Shown: positions 16,738 through 24,257 of the stretch, piece after piece | Position numbering within the stretch: position 1 is the stretch's first letter | Layout of the letters: each line of letters starts with the position of its first letter | Assembly (NCBI GenBank): GCA_016297585.1 | Contig: JAEDGJ010000010.1 | Span: 1 to 26,947, forward strand | Origin: Clostridiaceae bacterium | Lineage (GTDB): Bacteria; Bacillota; Clostridia; Oscillospirales; QAMX01 | DNA: 26,947 bases | Direction of reading: 5' to 3' | Made by a program: the position numbers and the translations under genes | The notes under the pieces: model-generated | Databases searched by the model: none | What the model saw: the letters and a program-made list of their open reading frames with translations, nothing else | Told to the model about the DNA's origin: nothing

Positions 16738-17628
16738 ATGGAAACGGGAACGATCATCCGCGGTATCGGCGGTCTCTACACCGTCGATACCGGCGAAAAA
16801 ACCTTTGACTGCCGCGCCCGGGGGATCTTCCGGCATGAGAAGATCCGCCTGACCTCCGGCGACCGCGTTCTGTGCGCCGAACAGCCCGACGGGGAGATGC
16901 TGATCACGGAGCTTTTGCCCCGCAAAAACGTCCTGATCCGTCCCGCCGTCGCGAATCTCGACGCGCTCGTCGTCATCGCGTCCGCCGCGCCGCCCGAAAC
17001 GGAAACCTATCTGATCGACCGCGTGTTTGCCGTTGCCGTGTTCAAGGGCATCACGCCCGTGCTCTGCATCAACAAAGCCGACCTCGACCCCGGCACACGG
17101 TTTGAGGAGATCTACACCGCGGTCGGCATTCCCGTCCTGCGCGTCTCCGCCGAGACGGGAGAGGGCATCGGCGCGCTCGGCGGCTTCCTGCAGGGAAAGA
17201 TCTCCGCACTGACCGGAAACTCCGGAGTAGGGAAGTCGAGCATCCTCTCACGGATGCTGCCGGAGCGGACGCTGGCCGTCGGCGCGCTGTCCGAAAAGCT
17301 CGGACGGGGACGGCATACCACCCGCCACACCGAGCTCTACCCGCTTTCCGGCGGCGGATACGTCGCCGATACGCCCGGCTTCTCCGCCTTCGACGTCACG
17401 CGGCTGGAGACGCTTCTGCGCGAGGACATTCAGTACGGCTTCCCCGAAATGGCGCCGTATCTGACCGAATGCCGCTATCCCGGCTGTCTGCACCTCCGCG
17501 AAGACGGCTGCGCGGTGCTGGATGCCGTGAAAAGGGGAGTCATCCCCGCATCCCGTCACGAAAGCTATGTGCGGCTCTGCGAGGAGCTCCGGGATGTGCG
17601 GGAGTGGAACCGCAAAACGAATCATTGA
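16738..17628 (+). CDS. rsgA: Ribosome small-subunit GTPase RsgA
   Basis: 296 residues. It is a circularly permuted GTPase that checks late 30S maturation. An OB domain (about 1-70) precedes the G4 motif NKAD (112-115), the P-loop GNSGVGKS (160-167) and G3 DTPGFSAF, in the permuted order G4-G1-G3. The zinc-binding end has C245, C250, H252 and C258. In B. subtilis this gene (cpgA) follows prkC too and is phosphorylated by PrkC. It starts 9 bases after prkC without an evident ribosome binding site, so it is probably coupled. It is the last gene before the bidirectional terminator. Confidence 0.95.
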   Translation: METGTIIRGIGGLYTVDTGEKTFDCRARGIFRHEKIRLTSGDRVLCAEQPDGEMLITELLPRKNVLIRPAVANLDALVVIASAAPPETETYLIDRVFAVAVFKGITPVLCINKADLDPGTRFEEIYTAVGIPVLRVSAETGEGIGALGGFLQGKISALTGNSGVGKSSILSRMLPERTLAVGALSEKLGRGRHTTRHTELYPLSGGGYVADTPGFSAFDVTRLETLLREDIQYGFPEMAPYLTECRYPGCLHLREDGCAVLDAVKRGVIPASRHESYVRLCEELRDVREWNRKTNH

Positions 17629-17630
17629 AC

Positions 17631-17680
17631 GATAAAAAGCGCCGTCCGACGGGTTTTTTCCGCCGGACGGCGCTTTTATC
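17631..17680. terminator. Bidirectional intrinsic terminator between rsgA and the lipoprotein gene
   Basis: Arms 17631-17648 and 17664-17680 pair over 17 bp with one bulged A, flanked by A-runs on the left and T-runs on the right, so each strand ends with a U-tract. It starts 2 bases after the rsgA stop and ends 8 bases before the stop codon of the convergent lipoprotein gene, so it serves both. Confidence 0.92.
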
Positions 17681-17688
17681 ATTCGTTA

Positions 17689-19197
17689 TCAGCCTTTCGT
17701 TGTGCCGGACGACGTCGTTCCGGCGGCAGACGTCGTTGTAGTGGACGCTGCAGTTGTGGTTTTCCCGGACGTCGTGGTCGCCTTGGTGGTTTCCGCGCTC
17801 TTTTCCTTGACAATGCCGAACGTTTTCGCCGTCTCCAGCGTGTCGAGGAACAGCGTGCCGTCCTTTTTCACGATGTCCAGACTCGTGATCACCGTCGCGT
17901 TGGCGACGCTGCGGAGGTTGTCGTAGTAGTATTCGTCAATCGCCGCGACGGCATAGGGCTTTTTGTTGTCGACGCCCAGCAGCACGAAGGCCCGGTCGTC
18001 GCTGTAAATCAGCGTCCCCGCCGCAAGCGTTCCGAGCGTCTTTTCCCGCTCCGCGCTCGTCAGCTTTGCAAGATCGGTATCCTGCGCGAGGATCTTCTTC
18101 TGCGCCGCCGTCGCTGCCGGCATGAAGATGCCGAACACGGCGTACAGATCCTGCACAAATGCCGCGCTGTCCCGGCCGTGCCCGATGCGGTTGACCGCGA
18201 TCCGGCGTCCCGTCAGCTTCAGCGCCTGCGTCACGATGTTTTCCTGCGTGTAGGGGAGGTAGCCCACGCTGACGTCCTCCGTCATCGGGATCAGCAGCGG
18301 CTGGTATTCGAGATACCCGAACCGGTCGACCGTCGGGTATTTGACGACGTAGCAGCCCGCCGTGCCGCGGTTGTCCACCGTCGAGGAGACCGTGTCGTCC
18401 GTATACAGCGGCAGGCGCGTTCCCATGTACAGCGTCACATTCGACAGCGTGTCCGAATACGGATTGAACTCCAGCGTGATCGACGGCGCCGTCACCACGA
18501 CGAAGCCGGTCGATTCAATATAGCTGACCCAGCTGCCCTTTTCCATGAAGATCATATCCGTCGCGCGCACCCAGCCGCGCTGCGTCCGCGTCTGTACAAA
18601 AAACCAGGTGCCGTCCAAATTCGTCTGCAGAATGACCACCGGATCGCCGACAAGCACCTGTCCGAGCTGGAACACGTCCATCTCCGGCTCCCCGGCGTCC
18701 TCATACGCCGCCGCAAGCACCGGGAAAGACCGCAGCGCCGTATTGGTCAGCGCGATCGCGTAGCTGACCTTATTGGTCTCCGCCACGTTTTCGAGATTGA
18801 TCGACAGGATCAGGTCGTCGAAAAAGGATTCCTCATATTTGACGCCGTCGGCGTCGTACAGATCGGACGAAGGGATGGGAACCGCGTTTAAGTACCGCTT
18901 TAACTGCACCGCCGTCAGCGAGCTGGGGTAGGCGACGAGATCGACTACGCCGGTCGCCTCGTCGTTGGCGATCTGCGCGTTGACCGTATCGATCTCGGAC
19001 GCCGACAGCAGCACGTCTCCGGGCGACTTCATTTTCGCGGTCCAGTACGACGCGTCGTACATGGCGTCCGTCACCGCAGGGAGCTGCCCCGAAGCCGTGC
19101 CGGCCTTCGTTGTGGACGTACCGGAGCATCCGGCAAGCAGGCCCAATAGCAGAACCGCCGCCAACACAAAAGAAAGTTTTCGCCTCATATCCGTCAT
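17689..19197 (-). CDS. Lipoprotein of the SH3/NlpC-P60 type, probably catalytically inactive
   Basis: 502 residues. A lipoprotein signal peptide ends in the lipobox LAGC (C24), so the protein is anchored outside the membrane. An N-terminal domain (about 35-110, with MKSPGDVLLSASEIDTVN) resembles the NlpC/P60 stabilising domain. SH3b-like segments follow (about 175-320, including FVQTRTQRGWVRATDM), then an NlpC/P60-like region (about 325-450). There the expected catalytic GRDCS reads GRDSA (S344), and the expected His before the second strand is R402 in SDDRAFVLLG. The tail (about 470-502) is almost only Thr, Ser, Ala and Gly. The start at 19197 has AGAGG nearby; ATG 19188 is an alternative. 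The family assignment comes from motif comparison. The substrate is unknown. Confidence 0.78.
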   Translation of the reverse strand: MTDMRRKLSFVLAAVLLLGLLAGCSGTSTTKAGTASGQLPAVTDAMYDASYWTAKMKSPGDVLLSASEIDTVNAQIANDEATGVVDLVAYPSSLTAVQLKRYLNAVPIPSSDLYDADGVKYEESFFDDLILSINLENVAETNKVSYAIALTNTALRSFPVLAAAYEDAGEPEMDVFQLGQVLVGDPVVILQTNLDGTWFFVQTRTQRGWVRATDMIFMEKGSWVSYIESTGFVVVTAPSITLEFNPYSDTLSNVTLYMGTRLPLYTDDTVSSTVDNRGTAGCYVVKYPTVDRFGYLEYQPLLIPMTEDVSVGYLPYTQENIVTQALKLTGRRIAVNRIGHGRDSAAFVQDLYAVFGIFMPAATAAQKKILAQDTDLAKLTSAEREKTLGTLAAGTLIYSDDRAFVLLGVDNKKPYAVAAIDEYYYDNLRSVANATVITSLDIVKKDGTLFLDTLETAKTFGIVKEKSAETTKATTTSGKTTTAASTTTTSAAGTTSSGTTKG

Positions 19198-19261
19198 GCA
19201 GCCTCTGTTTTCCGATAAAAGCTGCCGTCCCTCCTCTTTTTCACAAGATAAGTCCGTTTTC

Positions 19262-19290
19262 AGTATACCACAGTTTTTCCTCGGTTTCAA
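19262..19290 (-). promoter_or_regulatory. Sigma-A promoter of the lipoprotein gene
   Basis: On the - strand: -35 TTGAAA (19290-19285), a 17-bp spacer and -10 TATACT (19267-19262). The predicted start is about 60 nt before the lipoprotein ATG. Confidence 0.8.
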
Positions 19291-19392
19291 TGCCATTCTC
19301 CTTTTTTTTCGTTTCCTTTGCCGGGTGAAAAGCGGCCTTCTCCTTTGTACAAAATTTCTAAAAACCTCTGTGGCATTTTGATGAATCCGCTC

Positions 19393-19422
19393 TTGTAATC
19401 CGCCCGCTTTTGGTGGTAGAAT
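19393..19422 (+). promoter_or_regulatory. Sigma-A promoter of the DUF1846 gene
   Basis: -35 TTGTAA (19393-19398), an 18-bp spacer and -10 TAGAAT (19417-19422), with an extended -10 TG at 19414-19415. Predicted start near 19430. AAGGAG follows just before the ATG at 19467. Confidence 0.7.
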
Positions 19423-19466
19423 AGTATAGTTTGAAGATATCCTGATGTTTTTTAAGGAGAGTACAC

Positions 19467-20954
19467 ATGAAGAGAATCGGCTTTGACAACGCTCTGTACA
19501 TGCAGAAGCAGACCGAACAGATCCGCCGCCGCATCGAAGCCTTCGGCAACAAGCTCTATCTCGAATTCGGCGGCAAGCTCTTCGACGACTACCACGCCGC
19601 ACGCGTCCTCCCCGGCTTTGATGTGAACGCCAAGGTCCGGCTCCTGCAGAACTTCCGCGATTCGGCCGAAATCGTCTTCTGCATCAACGCCGGCGACATC
19701 GAAAAAAGCAAGATCCGCGCCGATTTCGGCATTACTTACGAGCGCGACCTGCTGCGCACCATCGACGCCTTCCGCGACCTCGACCTCTGCGTCAACAGCG
19801 TCGTCGTGACCCAGTATGCCAATCAGCCCGCCGCGCGCGCCTTCCGCAATATGCTCGAGCAGCGCGGCATCCGCACCTACGCGCACTATCCCATCCACGG
19901 CTATCCGACGGACGTCGATTTCGTCGTCTCCGAGCAGGGCTACGGCATCAACGACTATATCGAGACGACCCGCCCGCTCGTCGTCGTGACCGCGCCCGGA
20001 CCGTGCAGCGGCAAGCTCGCCACCTGCCTGTCCCAGCTCTATCACGAGAGCCGCCGCGGCATCCCCGCGGGGTATGCCAAATTCGAGACCTTCCCCATCT
20101 GGAACCTGCCCTTAAAGCACCCCGTCAACCTCGCCTACGAAGCCGCGACCGCCGATCTCAAGGACGTCAACATGATCGACCCCTTCCATCTCGAAGCCTA
20201 CGGCGAGGCGACCGTCAACTATAACCGCGACATCGAGGTTTTCCCGATCGTCAACACCATCCTGACGAAAATCACCGGAAATCCGCATTTTTACCGTTCT
20301 CCCACCGATATGGGCGTCAATATGGCCGGTTTCGGCATCGTCGACGACGAGGTCTGCCGTGAAGCCGCCCGTCAGGAGATCCTGCGCCGCTATTATCAGG
20401 CAAGCTGCGACTACAAATTCGGCCGCTGCGACGCGGAAACCGCCCAGCGCGTCGAGCTGCTATTAAAGCAGCTCAACATGACGCCCGCCGACCGCGCCGT
20501 CGTGGAACCTGCCCGCCGCCGCGCAGCCGAAACGGGCGTCCCCGCGCTCGCCATCCAGCTTGCCGACGGCCGCATCGTCACCGGCAAGGCGTCCACGCTC
20601 CTCGGCGCGGCGTCGAGCTGCGTACTCAACTCCGTCAAGGCGCTCGCGGGACTTGCCGACGAGCTGCATCTGCTGTCGCCGGTCTTCCTCGAGCCGATCG
20701 CGCGCCTCAAAAAGGAGCGCCTGAACTCCAAGGATCCGACGCTCAGCCTCTCCGAAACGCTGATGACGCTGTCCATCTGCGCGGCCACGAACCCCACCGC
20801 CGAGCTCGCGCTCTCCAAGCTCGACGGTCTGCGCGGCTGTGAAGCGCACAGCTCCTGCATCCTCTCCAACAACGACGAAAGCACCCTGCGCAAGCTCGGC
20901 TTGAACGTCACCTGCGAACCGGAGTTTTCTTCGGACGACCTGTTTGCCCTGTAA
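19467..20954 (+). CDS. DUF1846 (UPF0371) family protein
   Basis: 495 residues, full length for the family. The N-terminus (KRIGFDNALYMQKQTEQI) and blocks such as LYLEFGGKLFDDYHAARVLP and the glycine-rich TAPGPCSGKLATC are characteristic of DUF1846. A protein of this family has been structurally determined in streptococci, but I know of no firm function. The PGPCSGK stretch (about residues 176-182) looks like a phosphate-binding loop, which is inference. AAGGAGA precedes the ATG. It has its own promoter and is separated from the next gene by 75 bp that hold a small hairpin, so it may be a single-gene unit or lead the downstream trio. Confidence 0.9.
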   Translation: MKRIGFDNALYMQKQTEQIRRRIEAFGNKLYLEFGGKLFDDYHAARVLPGFDVNAKVRLLQNFRDSAEIVFCINAGDIEKSKIRADFGITYERDLLRTIDAFRDLDLCVNSVVVTQYANQPAARAFRNMLEQRGIRTYAHYPIHGYPTDVDFVVSEQGYGINDYIETTRPLVVVTAPGPCSGKLATCLSQLYHESRRGIPAGYAKFETFPIWNLPLKHPVNLAYEAATADLKDVNMIDPFHLEAYGEATVNYNRDIEVFPIVNTILTKITGNPHFYRSPTDMGVNMAGFGIVDDEVCREAARQEILRRYYQASCDYKFGRCDAETAQRVELLLKQLNMTPADRAVVEPARRRAAETGVPALAIQLADGRIVTGKASTLLGAASSCVLNSVKALAGLADELHLLSPVFLEPIARLKKERLNSKDPTLSLSETLMTLSICAATNPTAELALSKLDGLRGCEAHSSCILSNNDESTLRKLGLNVTCEPEFSSDDLFAL

Positions 20955-20978
20955 GCCCCCGTTTTCGCTCAAAACTTC

Positions 20979-20996
20979 CGCATGAGGGCTCATGCG
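20979..20996 (+). terminator. Small hairpin between DUF1846 and the deacetylase-like gene (weak terminator or attenuator)
   Basis: A perfect 7-bp stem (20979-20985 with 20990-20996) closes a GGGC loop and is followed by TTACTTTACATCC, a poor U-tract. It could end part of the DUF1846 transcript; it is too weak to be sure. Confidence 0.35.
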
Positions 20997-21029
20997 TTAC
21001 TTTACATCCAAAAAGGAGGGTTTCTTCCC

Positions 21030-22100
21030 ATGTCTCTGCGCTTTATTACCCCCGTCGACGGTCAGATGCTGACCGACGCCGCCGGTGAACGCTGCGGCAA
21101 GGTGCTCGCCATCGATGTCGCGGTGGAGGCGGCTCCCGAAAAGAACATCCACATCAACAACCTTCCCGCCGTCTGGATGGACGGCGCGTATCACGCGACC
21201 GTCGAGCTTGACGGCTACCGCAACACCATCGAGGCGCACGACGAGACCGGCGCGTCCGTCAAGGCCGGCATCTACTGGATCCCCGAGGCGACCCACCGCT
21301 TTGCGTTCTCCGTTGACGACAACATCTGGTGGCTCCAGGATCTGACCGATCAGGCGCCCGCGTCGATCTTCGACAACCCCTACCTCTCCGTCTATAAGGA
21401 AGCCCACGACAAGTACGGCATCAAGGTCCGCTTCAACCTCTTCTACGCGACCGACCGCCGCGGCGGCTTCAATCTCTCCCGCATGACCGACCGCTACCGT
21501 GAGGAGTTCCTCGCGAATCACGACTGGCTCCACTTCGCCTTCCACTCCGATTTTGAGTTCCCGCCCAATCCGTACTCCGAGACGACCTATGCCAAGCTGA
21601 AATACGACTACGACCGCATCAATGCCGAGGTACAGCGCTTCGCCGGCTTCGAGCTGGAACGCTGCACGACCATCCACTTCGGCTCCGGCAACCGTCAGGC
21701 CGTCCGCGCCATCCGCGCCGAAGGCGTGCGCACGCTGATGGGCTACATGGAGGTCGAAAACGGCCGCTCCTTCGTCAGCTACTACCTCACCCCCGAGGAA
21801 ATCGCCCGGGTCAACGAGTACGGCTTCTGGAAGGACCACGGCGAGGATATGATCTTCGGCCGCATCGACGCCGTGCTGAACCTCTACCAGCCCGACGGCA
21901 TCGTCCGCCGTCTGGAGGAGTGCCTGACCCGCTTCCCGAAGAACGGCTACGTCGAAATCATGATCCACGAGCAGTATTTCTACTCGGATTATGCCGCGTA
22001 CATGCCGAACTTCCGCGAGCGCGTCCTCACCGGCGCCAAGTGGTGCGTCGATCACGGCTACCGGCCGATCTTCTCCTGCGACGCCACCGCCGAATGGTGA
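21030..22100 (+). CDS. Polysaccharide-deacetylase-like protein, cytoplasmic
   Basis: 356 residues. A beta-rich N-terminal segment (about 1-85) precedes a domain with deacetylase-like motifs: SVDDN with D96 and D97 (motif 1), AFHSDFEF with H172 (motif 2 position), and IHEQYFY with H313 near the end. In classical NodB enzymes motif 2 is H[ST]xxH; here the second His is replaced by E176. There is no signal peptide, so it should act inside the cell, unlike wall deacetylases. The substrate is unknown, and a carbohydrate or peptide-sugar role is inference. Start ATG 21030 follows the strong AAAGGAGGG (21012-21020). It overlaps the radical SAM gene by 7 bp. Confidence 0.72.
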   Translation: MSLRFITPVDGQMLTDAAGERCGKVLAIDVAVEAAPEKNIHINNLPAVWMDGAYHATVELDGYRNTIEAHDETGASVKAGIYWIPEATHRFAFSVDDNIWWLQDLTDQAPASIFDNPYLSVYKEAHDKYGIKVRFNLFYATDRRGGFNLSRMTDRYREEFLANHDWLHFAFHSDFEFPPNPYSETTYAKLKYDYDRINAEVQRFAGFELERCTTIHFGSGNRQAVRAIRAEGVRTLMGYMEVENGRSFVSYYLTPEEIARVNEYGFWKDHGEDMIFGRIDAVLNLYQPDGIVRRLEECLTRFPKNGYVEIMIHEQYFYSDYAAYMPNFRERVLTGAKWCVDHGYRPIFSCDATAEW

Positions 22101-22978
22101 TCTGTTCCGAATGCCCCCGCCGCTGCCGTGCCGTCCGGAAGCCCGACAGCGGCGAGGGCTTCTGCAAAATGGGGACGCTGCCCAGGGTCGCCCGCATCGC
22201 GCCGCATTACGGCGAGGAGCCCTGCATCTCCGGCACGCACGGCACCGCCGCCGTCTTCTTTTCCGGCTGTTCTTTAGGCTGCGTGTTCTGCCAGAACGAG
22301 CGCATCTCCCATGAAGGCTTCGGGCGCACGCTCACCACAGAGGAGCTCCGCGCGCGCATCGAGCCGGTCGCCGCGCGCTGCGACACGGTCAGCCTCGTCA
22401 ACCCCACGCACTACACGCACCTTCTGCCCGCGCTGCTGCGCGAACCGTTCGGCAAGCCCGTCGTCTACAATTCGGGCGGCTACGACTCCGTTTCCGCGCT
22501 GCGTGCGCTCGAGGGAAAGATCGACGTCTACCTGCCCGATCTGAAATACCGTTCCGCGCGGCTCTCCGAGCGGTACTCGGCGGCCGCGGACTATTTCGAG
22601 GTCGCCTCCGCCGCCATTCTCGAGATGGTGCGGCAGACGGGGCCGTTCCGGATGGGGGAGGACGGCATCCTGCAGCGCGGCGTAATGATCCGGCATCTCG
22701 TGCTTCCGGGCTATTCGGCGGATTCGATCGCCGTTCTGCGCTGGTGCCGCGATCATCTGCCCTCCGGCAGCGTGCTGTACTCCGTCATGTCCCAGTACAC
22801 GCCCTATTCGAAGGCGTGCGCCATTCCCGCGCTGAACCGCCGTGTGACCGCGCGCGAATACGGCCGCGTCACGGATTTTCTTTCCGACAACGAGATGCTG
22901 GACGGCTACATTCAGGAGCTTTCCAGCGCCGGTACCGATGCAATCCCCGATTTCGACGCCCTCGACGGCGTACGGTAA
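22094..22978 (+). CDS. PflX-type radical SAM protein (COG1313-like)
   Basis: 294 residues. The radical SAM cluster motif is C59-x3-C63-x2-C66 (CSLGCVFC, then QNERIS). Ahead of it is a second cysteine set, C4, C7, C11 and C24 (CSECPRRC and GFC), typical of the PflX branch and likely to bind metal. Later YNSGGYDS, YLPDLKY and MSQYTPY match that branch. These proteins resemble pyruvate-formate-lyase activases, but their true target is not established, and no glycyl-radical enzyme lies in this window. The start is ATG 22094 (GTG 22097 possible), inside the end of the deacetylase-like gene, so translation is coupled. The M55 peptidase follows after 14 bases. Confidence 0.88.
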   Translation: MVICSECPRRCRAVRKPDSGEGFCKMGTLPRVARIAPHYGEEPCISGTHGTAAVFFSGCSLGCVFCQNERISHEGFGRTLTTEELRARIEPVAARCDTVSLVNPTHYTHLLPALLREPFGKPVVYNSGGYDSVSALRALEGKIDVYLPDLKYRSARLSERYSAAADYFEVASAAILEMVRQTGPFRMGEDGILQRGVMIRHLVLPGYSADSIAVLRWCRDHLPSGSVLYSVMSQYTPYSKACAIPALNRRVTAREYGRVTDFLSDNEMLDGYIQELSSAGTDAIPDFDALDGVR

Positions 22979-22992
22979 GGAGGACATTCCGA

Positions 22993-23778
22993 ATGAATCT
23001 CTATCTGATGGTCGACGCGGAAGGCATCAGCGGCATCTACAGCCGCGAGCAGGTCATGGAGTCCGGCAGCCGCCGTGCGGAGAGCCGCGCCTATATGACT
23101 GCCGACATCAACGCCTGTGTCGAAGCCTGCAAGGAAGCGGGTGCGGAAAAGGTCTATGTCCGTGACTGTCACGGCGGCGCGAATACGCTGCTTTACGAAC
23201 AGCTCACGCCGCTTGCCGACTACTGCATCCTCGGCAATACCGGCACCGATCGCTTCGTCGGCCTTGACGACTGCGACGCGGTGATCCTGCTTGGGTACCA
23301 CGCGATGGCCGGCACGCCCGGCGCGATCCTCGAGCACTCGATGAGCAGCGCGCACGTCCAGAACTACTGGGTCAACGGCGTGAAATTCGGCGAGACCGCC
23401 ATCGACGCCGCCATCGTCGGCGAACGCGGCAAGCCCGTCATCATGGTCTCCGGCGACGACAAGCTCTGCGCGGAAGCGAAAGCCTTCCTGCCGTGGGCCG
23501 TCGGCTGCGAGGTCAAGCGCGGCGTCACCTGGGGAGGCGGCATGCTGCTGCCCCAGGCGCGGGCACACGCGCTCATCCGGGAGAAAACGCGCGAGGCCAT
23601 CGCGAATTTCGACCGGATGCAGCCCTTTACCGTCGCGCATCCGCTGACCATGCGCTGTGAAATGGTGGAGCGCGGCATGCTGCCCGGCGCTTACGGCAAG
23701 CCTTATATGCGCATCATCGACGGCCGCACCTACGAGGTCGACGCCGATTCGATGGAAGAGGCGCTGTACCGGATGTAA
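22993..23778 (+). CDS. M55 family D-aminopeptidase (DppA-like)
   Basis: 261 residues. The zinc site of Bacillus DppA (Asp8, Glu10, His60, His104, Glu133) is matched by D8 and E10 in MVDAEG, H60 in RDCHGG, H103 in LGYHAM and E134 in FGETAID. DppA is a ring-forming decamer that cleaves N-terminal D-residues, as in D-Ala-D-Ala. Here it has no dpp transporter genes beside it. TAAGGAGG lies about 9 bases before the ATG. It ends the trio and is followed by a strong terminator. A role in recycling wall-derived D-peptides is plausible but inferred. Confidence 0.92.
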   Translation: MNLYLMVDAEGISGIYSREQVMESGSRRAESRAYMTADINACVEACKEAGAEKVYVRDCHGGANTLLYEQLTPLADYCILGNTGTDRFVGLDDCDAVILLGYHAMAGTPGAILEHSMSSAHVQNYWVNGVKFGETAIDAAIVGERGKPVIMVSGDDKLCAEAKAFLPWAVGCEVKRGVTWGGGMLLPQARAHALIREKTREAIANFDRMQPFTVAHPLTMRCEMVERGMLPGAYGKPYMRIIDGRTYEVDADSMEEALYRM

Positions 23779-23788
23779 AGCCAAAAAT

Positions 23789-23829
23789 AACGGATGAAGC
23801 GGAAGATTTTTTCCGTTTCATCCGTTTTT
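23789..23829 (+). terminator. Intrinsic terminator after the M55 peptidase
   Basis: A 16-bp stem with one G-U pair (arms 23789-23804 and 23811-23826) around a 6-base loop, then a T-run. It begins 10 bases after the stop codon. Confidence 0.88.
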
Positions 23830-23869
23830 CGTCACAGTCTGCAAACCGCCGTCACGTTTTTTGCAAAGC

Positions 23870-23910
23870 AAAAGAGACCGAATCCGTTTTGCGGGAAAAT
23901 CGATCTCTTT
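23870..23910 (-). terminator. Probable terminator of the tRNA-Arg transcript
   Basis: On the - strand, arms 23910-23900 and 23880-23870 form an 11-bp stem with one wobble, starting 3 bases after the encoded CCA. The 3' arm ends in a short U-run (TCTTTT). The 23831-23869 stretch to its left holds nothing else I can name. Confidence 0.6.
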
Positions 23911-23912
23911 CG

Positions 23913-23989
23913 TGGCGCGCTTGAAGGGACTCGAACCCCTGACCTACTGGTTCGTAGCCAGTCACTCTATCCAGCTGAGCTACAAGCGC
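23913..23989 (-). tRNA. tRNA-Arg (anticodon ACG), copy 2 in transcript order
   Basis: 77 nt with encoded CCA. The acceptor stem GCGCTTG pairs with CAAGCGC, with discriminator G. The D-arm has AGCTCAGCTGGATAGAG, the anticodon stem ACTGG/CCAGT encloses loop CTACGAA (anticodon ACG, read as inosine-CG after deamination), and the T-arm has GGTTCGAGTCC. It is identical base for base to the copy at 24079-24155. Confidence 0.97.
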
Positions 23990-24026
23990 ATATGAAATTA
24001 TCTCGGACGGAGAAGGGGAGACCCTG

Positions 24027-24070
24027 CCGGAAAAGAAGATCCGCTTTTTTATGACGAATCCTCTTTCCGG
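24027..24070 (-). other. Hairpin in the spacer between the two tRNA-Arg genes
   Basis: Arms 24027-24043 and 24055-24070 pair over about 16 bp with one bulge and two wobbles, around an A/T-rich loop. No U-tract follows on the - strand, so it is more likely a processing or spacer structure than a terminator. Confidence 0.5.
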
Positions 24071-24078
24071 ACGGAAGG

Positions 24079-24155
24079 TGGCGCGCTTGAAGGGACTCGA
24101 ACCCCTGACCTACTGGTTCGTAGCCAGTCACTCTATCCAGCTGAGCTACAAGCGC
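24079..24155 (-). tRNA. tRNA-Arg (anticodon ACG), copy 1 in transcript order
   Basis: 77 nt with encoded CCA, identical to the copy at 23913-23989. It is the first gene after the - strand promoter at 24191-24219. The spacer to the second copy is 89 bp and is not itself duplicated, so the identity stops at the tRNA borders apart from one base. Confidence 0.97.
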
Positions 24156-24190
24156 ACACTGCGTCGGCTCTTTCTCTTGAGCACTCGTGT

Positions 24191-24219
24191 ATTATAACAC
24201 GCTTTTCCCGAAAATGCAA
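24191..24219 (-). promoter_or_regulatory. Sigma-A promoter of the tRNA-Arg pair
   Basis: On the - strand: -35 TTGCAT (24219-24214), a 17-bp spacer and consensus -10 TATAAT (24196-24191), with an extended -10 TG. The predicted start is about 30 nt before the first tRNA. Confidence 0.88.
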
Positions 24220-24236
24220 GAGGAATTTGGCATTTT

Positions 24237-24254
24237 CCGAAAAAAATTTTTCGG
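24237..24254. promoter_or_regulatory. 18-bp AT-centred palindrome between divergent promoters
   Basis: CCGAAAAA and TTTTTCGG flank two A bases. It ends 3 bp before the purE -35 element and could be an operator or an UP-like A/T tract. No known regulator site is recognised. Confidence 0.35.
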
Positions 24255-24257
24255 CTC

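Noticed and set aside
14674..16836. 720-codon ORF on the - strand
   Set aside because: Antisense to prkC; Asp/Arg/Val-rich with no domain, and no ribosome binding site that stands out.
23794..24054. Short + strand ORF whose middle reads GTRTPDLLVRSQSLYPAELQ
   Set aside because: This is the well-known false protein made by translating the reverse complement of a tRNA gene; it covers tRNA-Arg 23913-23989.
24027..24070. Spacer hairpin between the tRNA genes taken as a terminator
   Set aside because: On the transcribed - strand it is followed by CAGGGTCTCC and no U-tract, so it was listed as a structure only.
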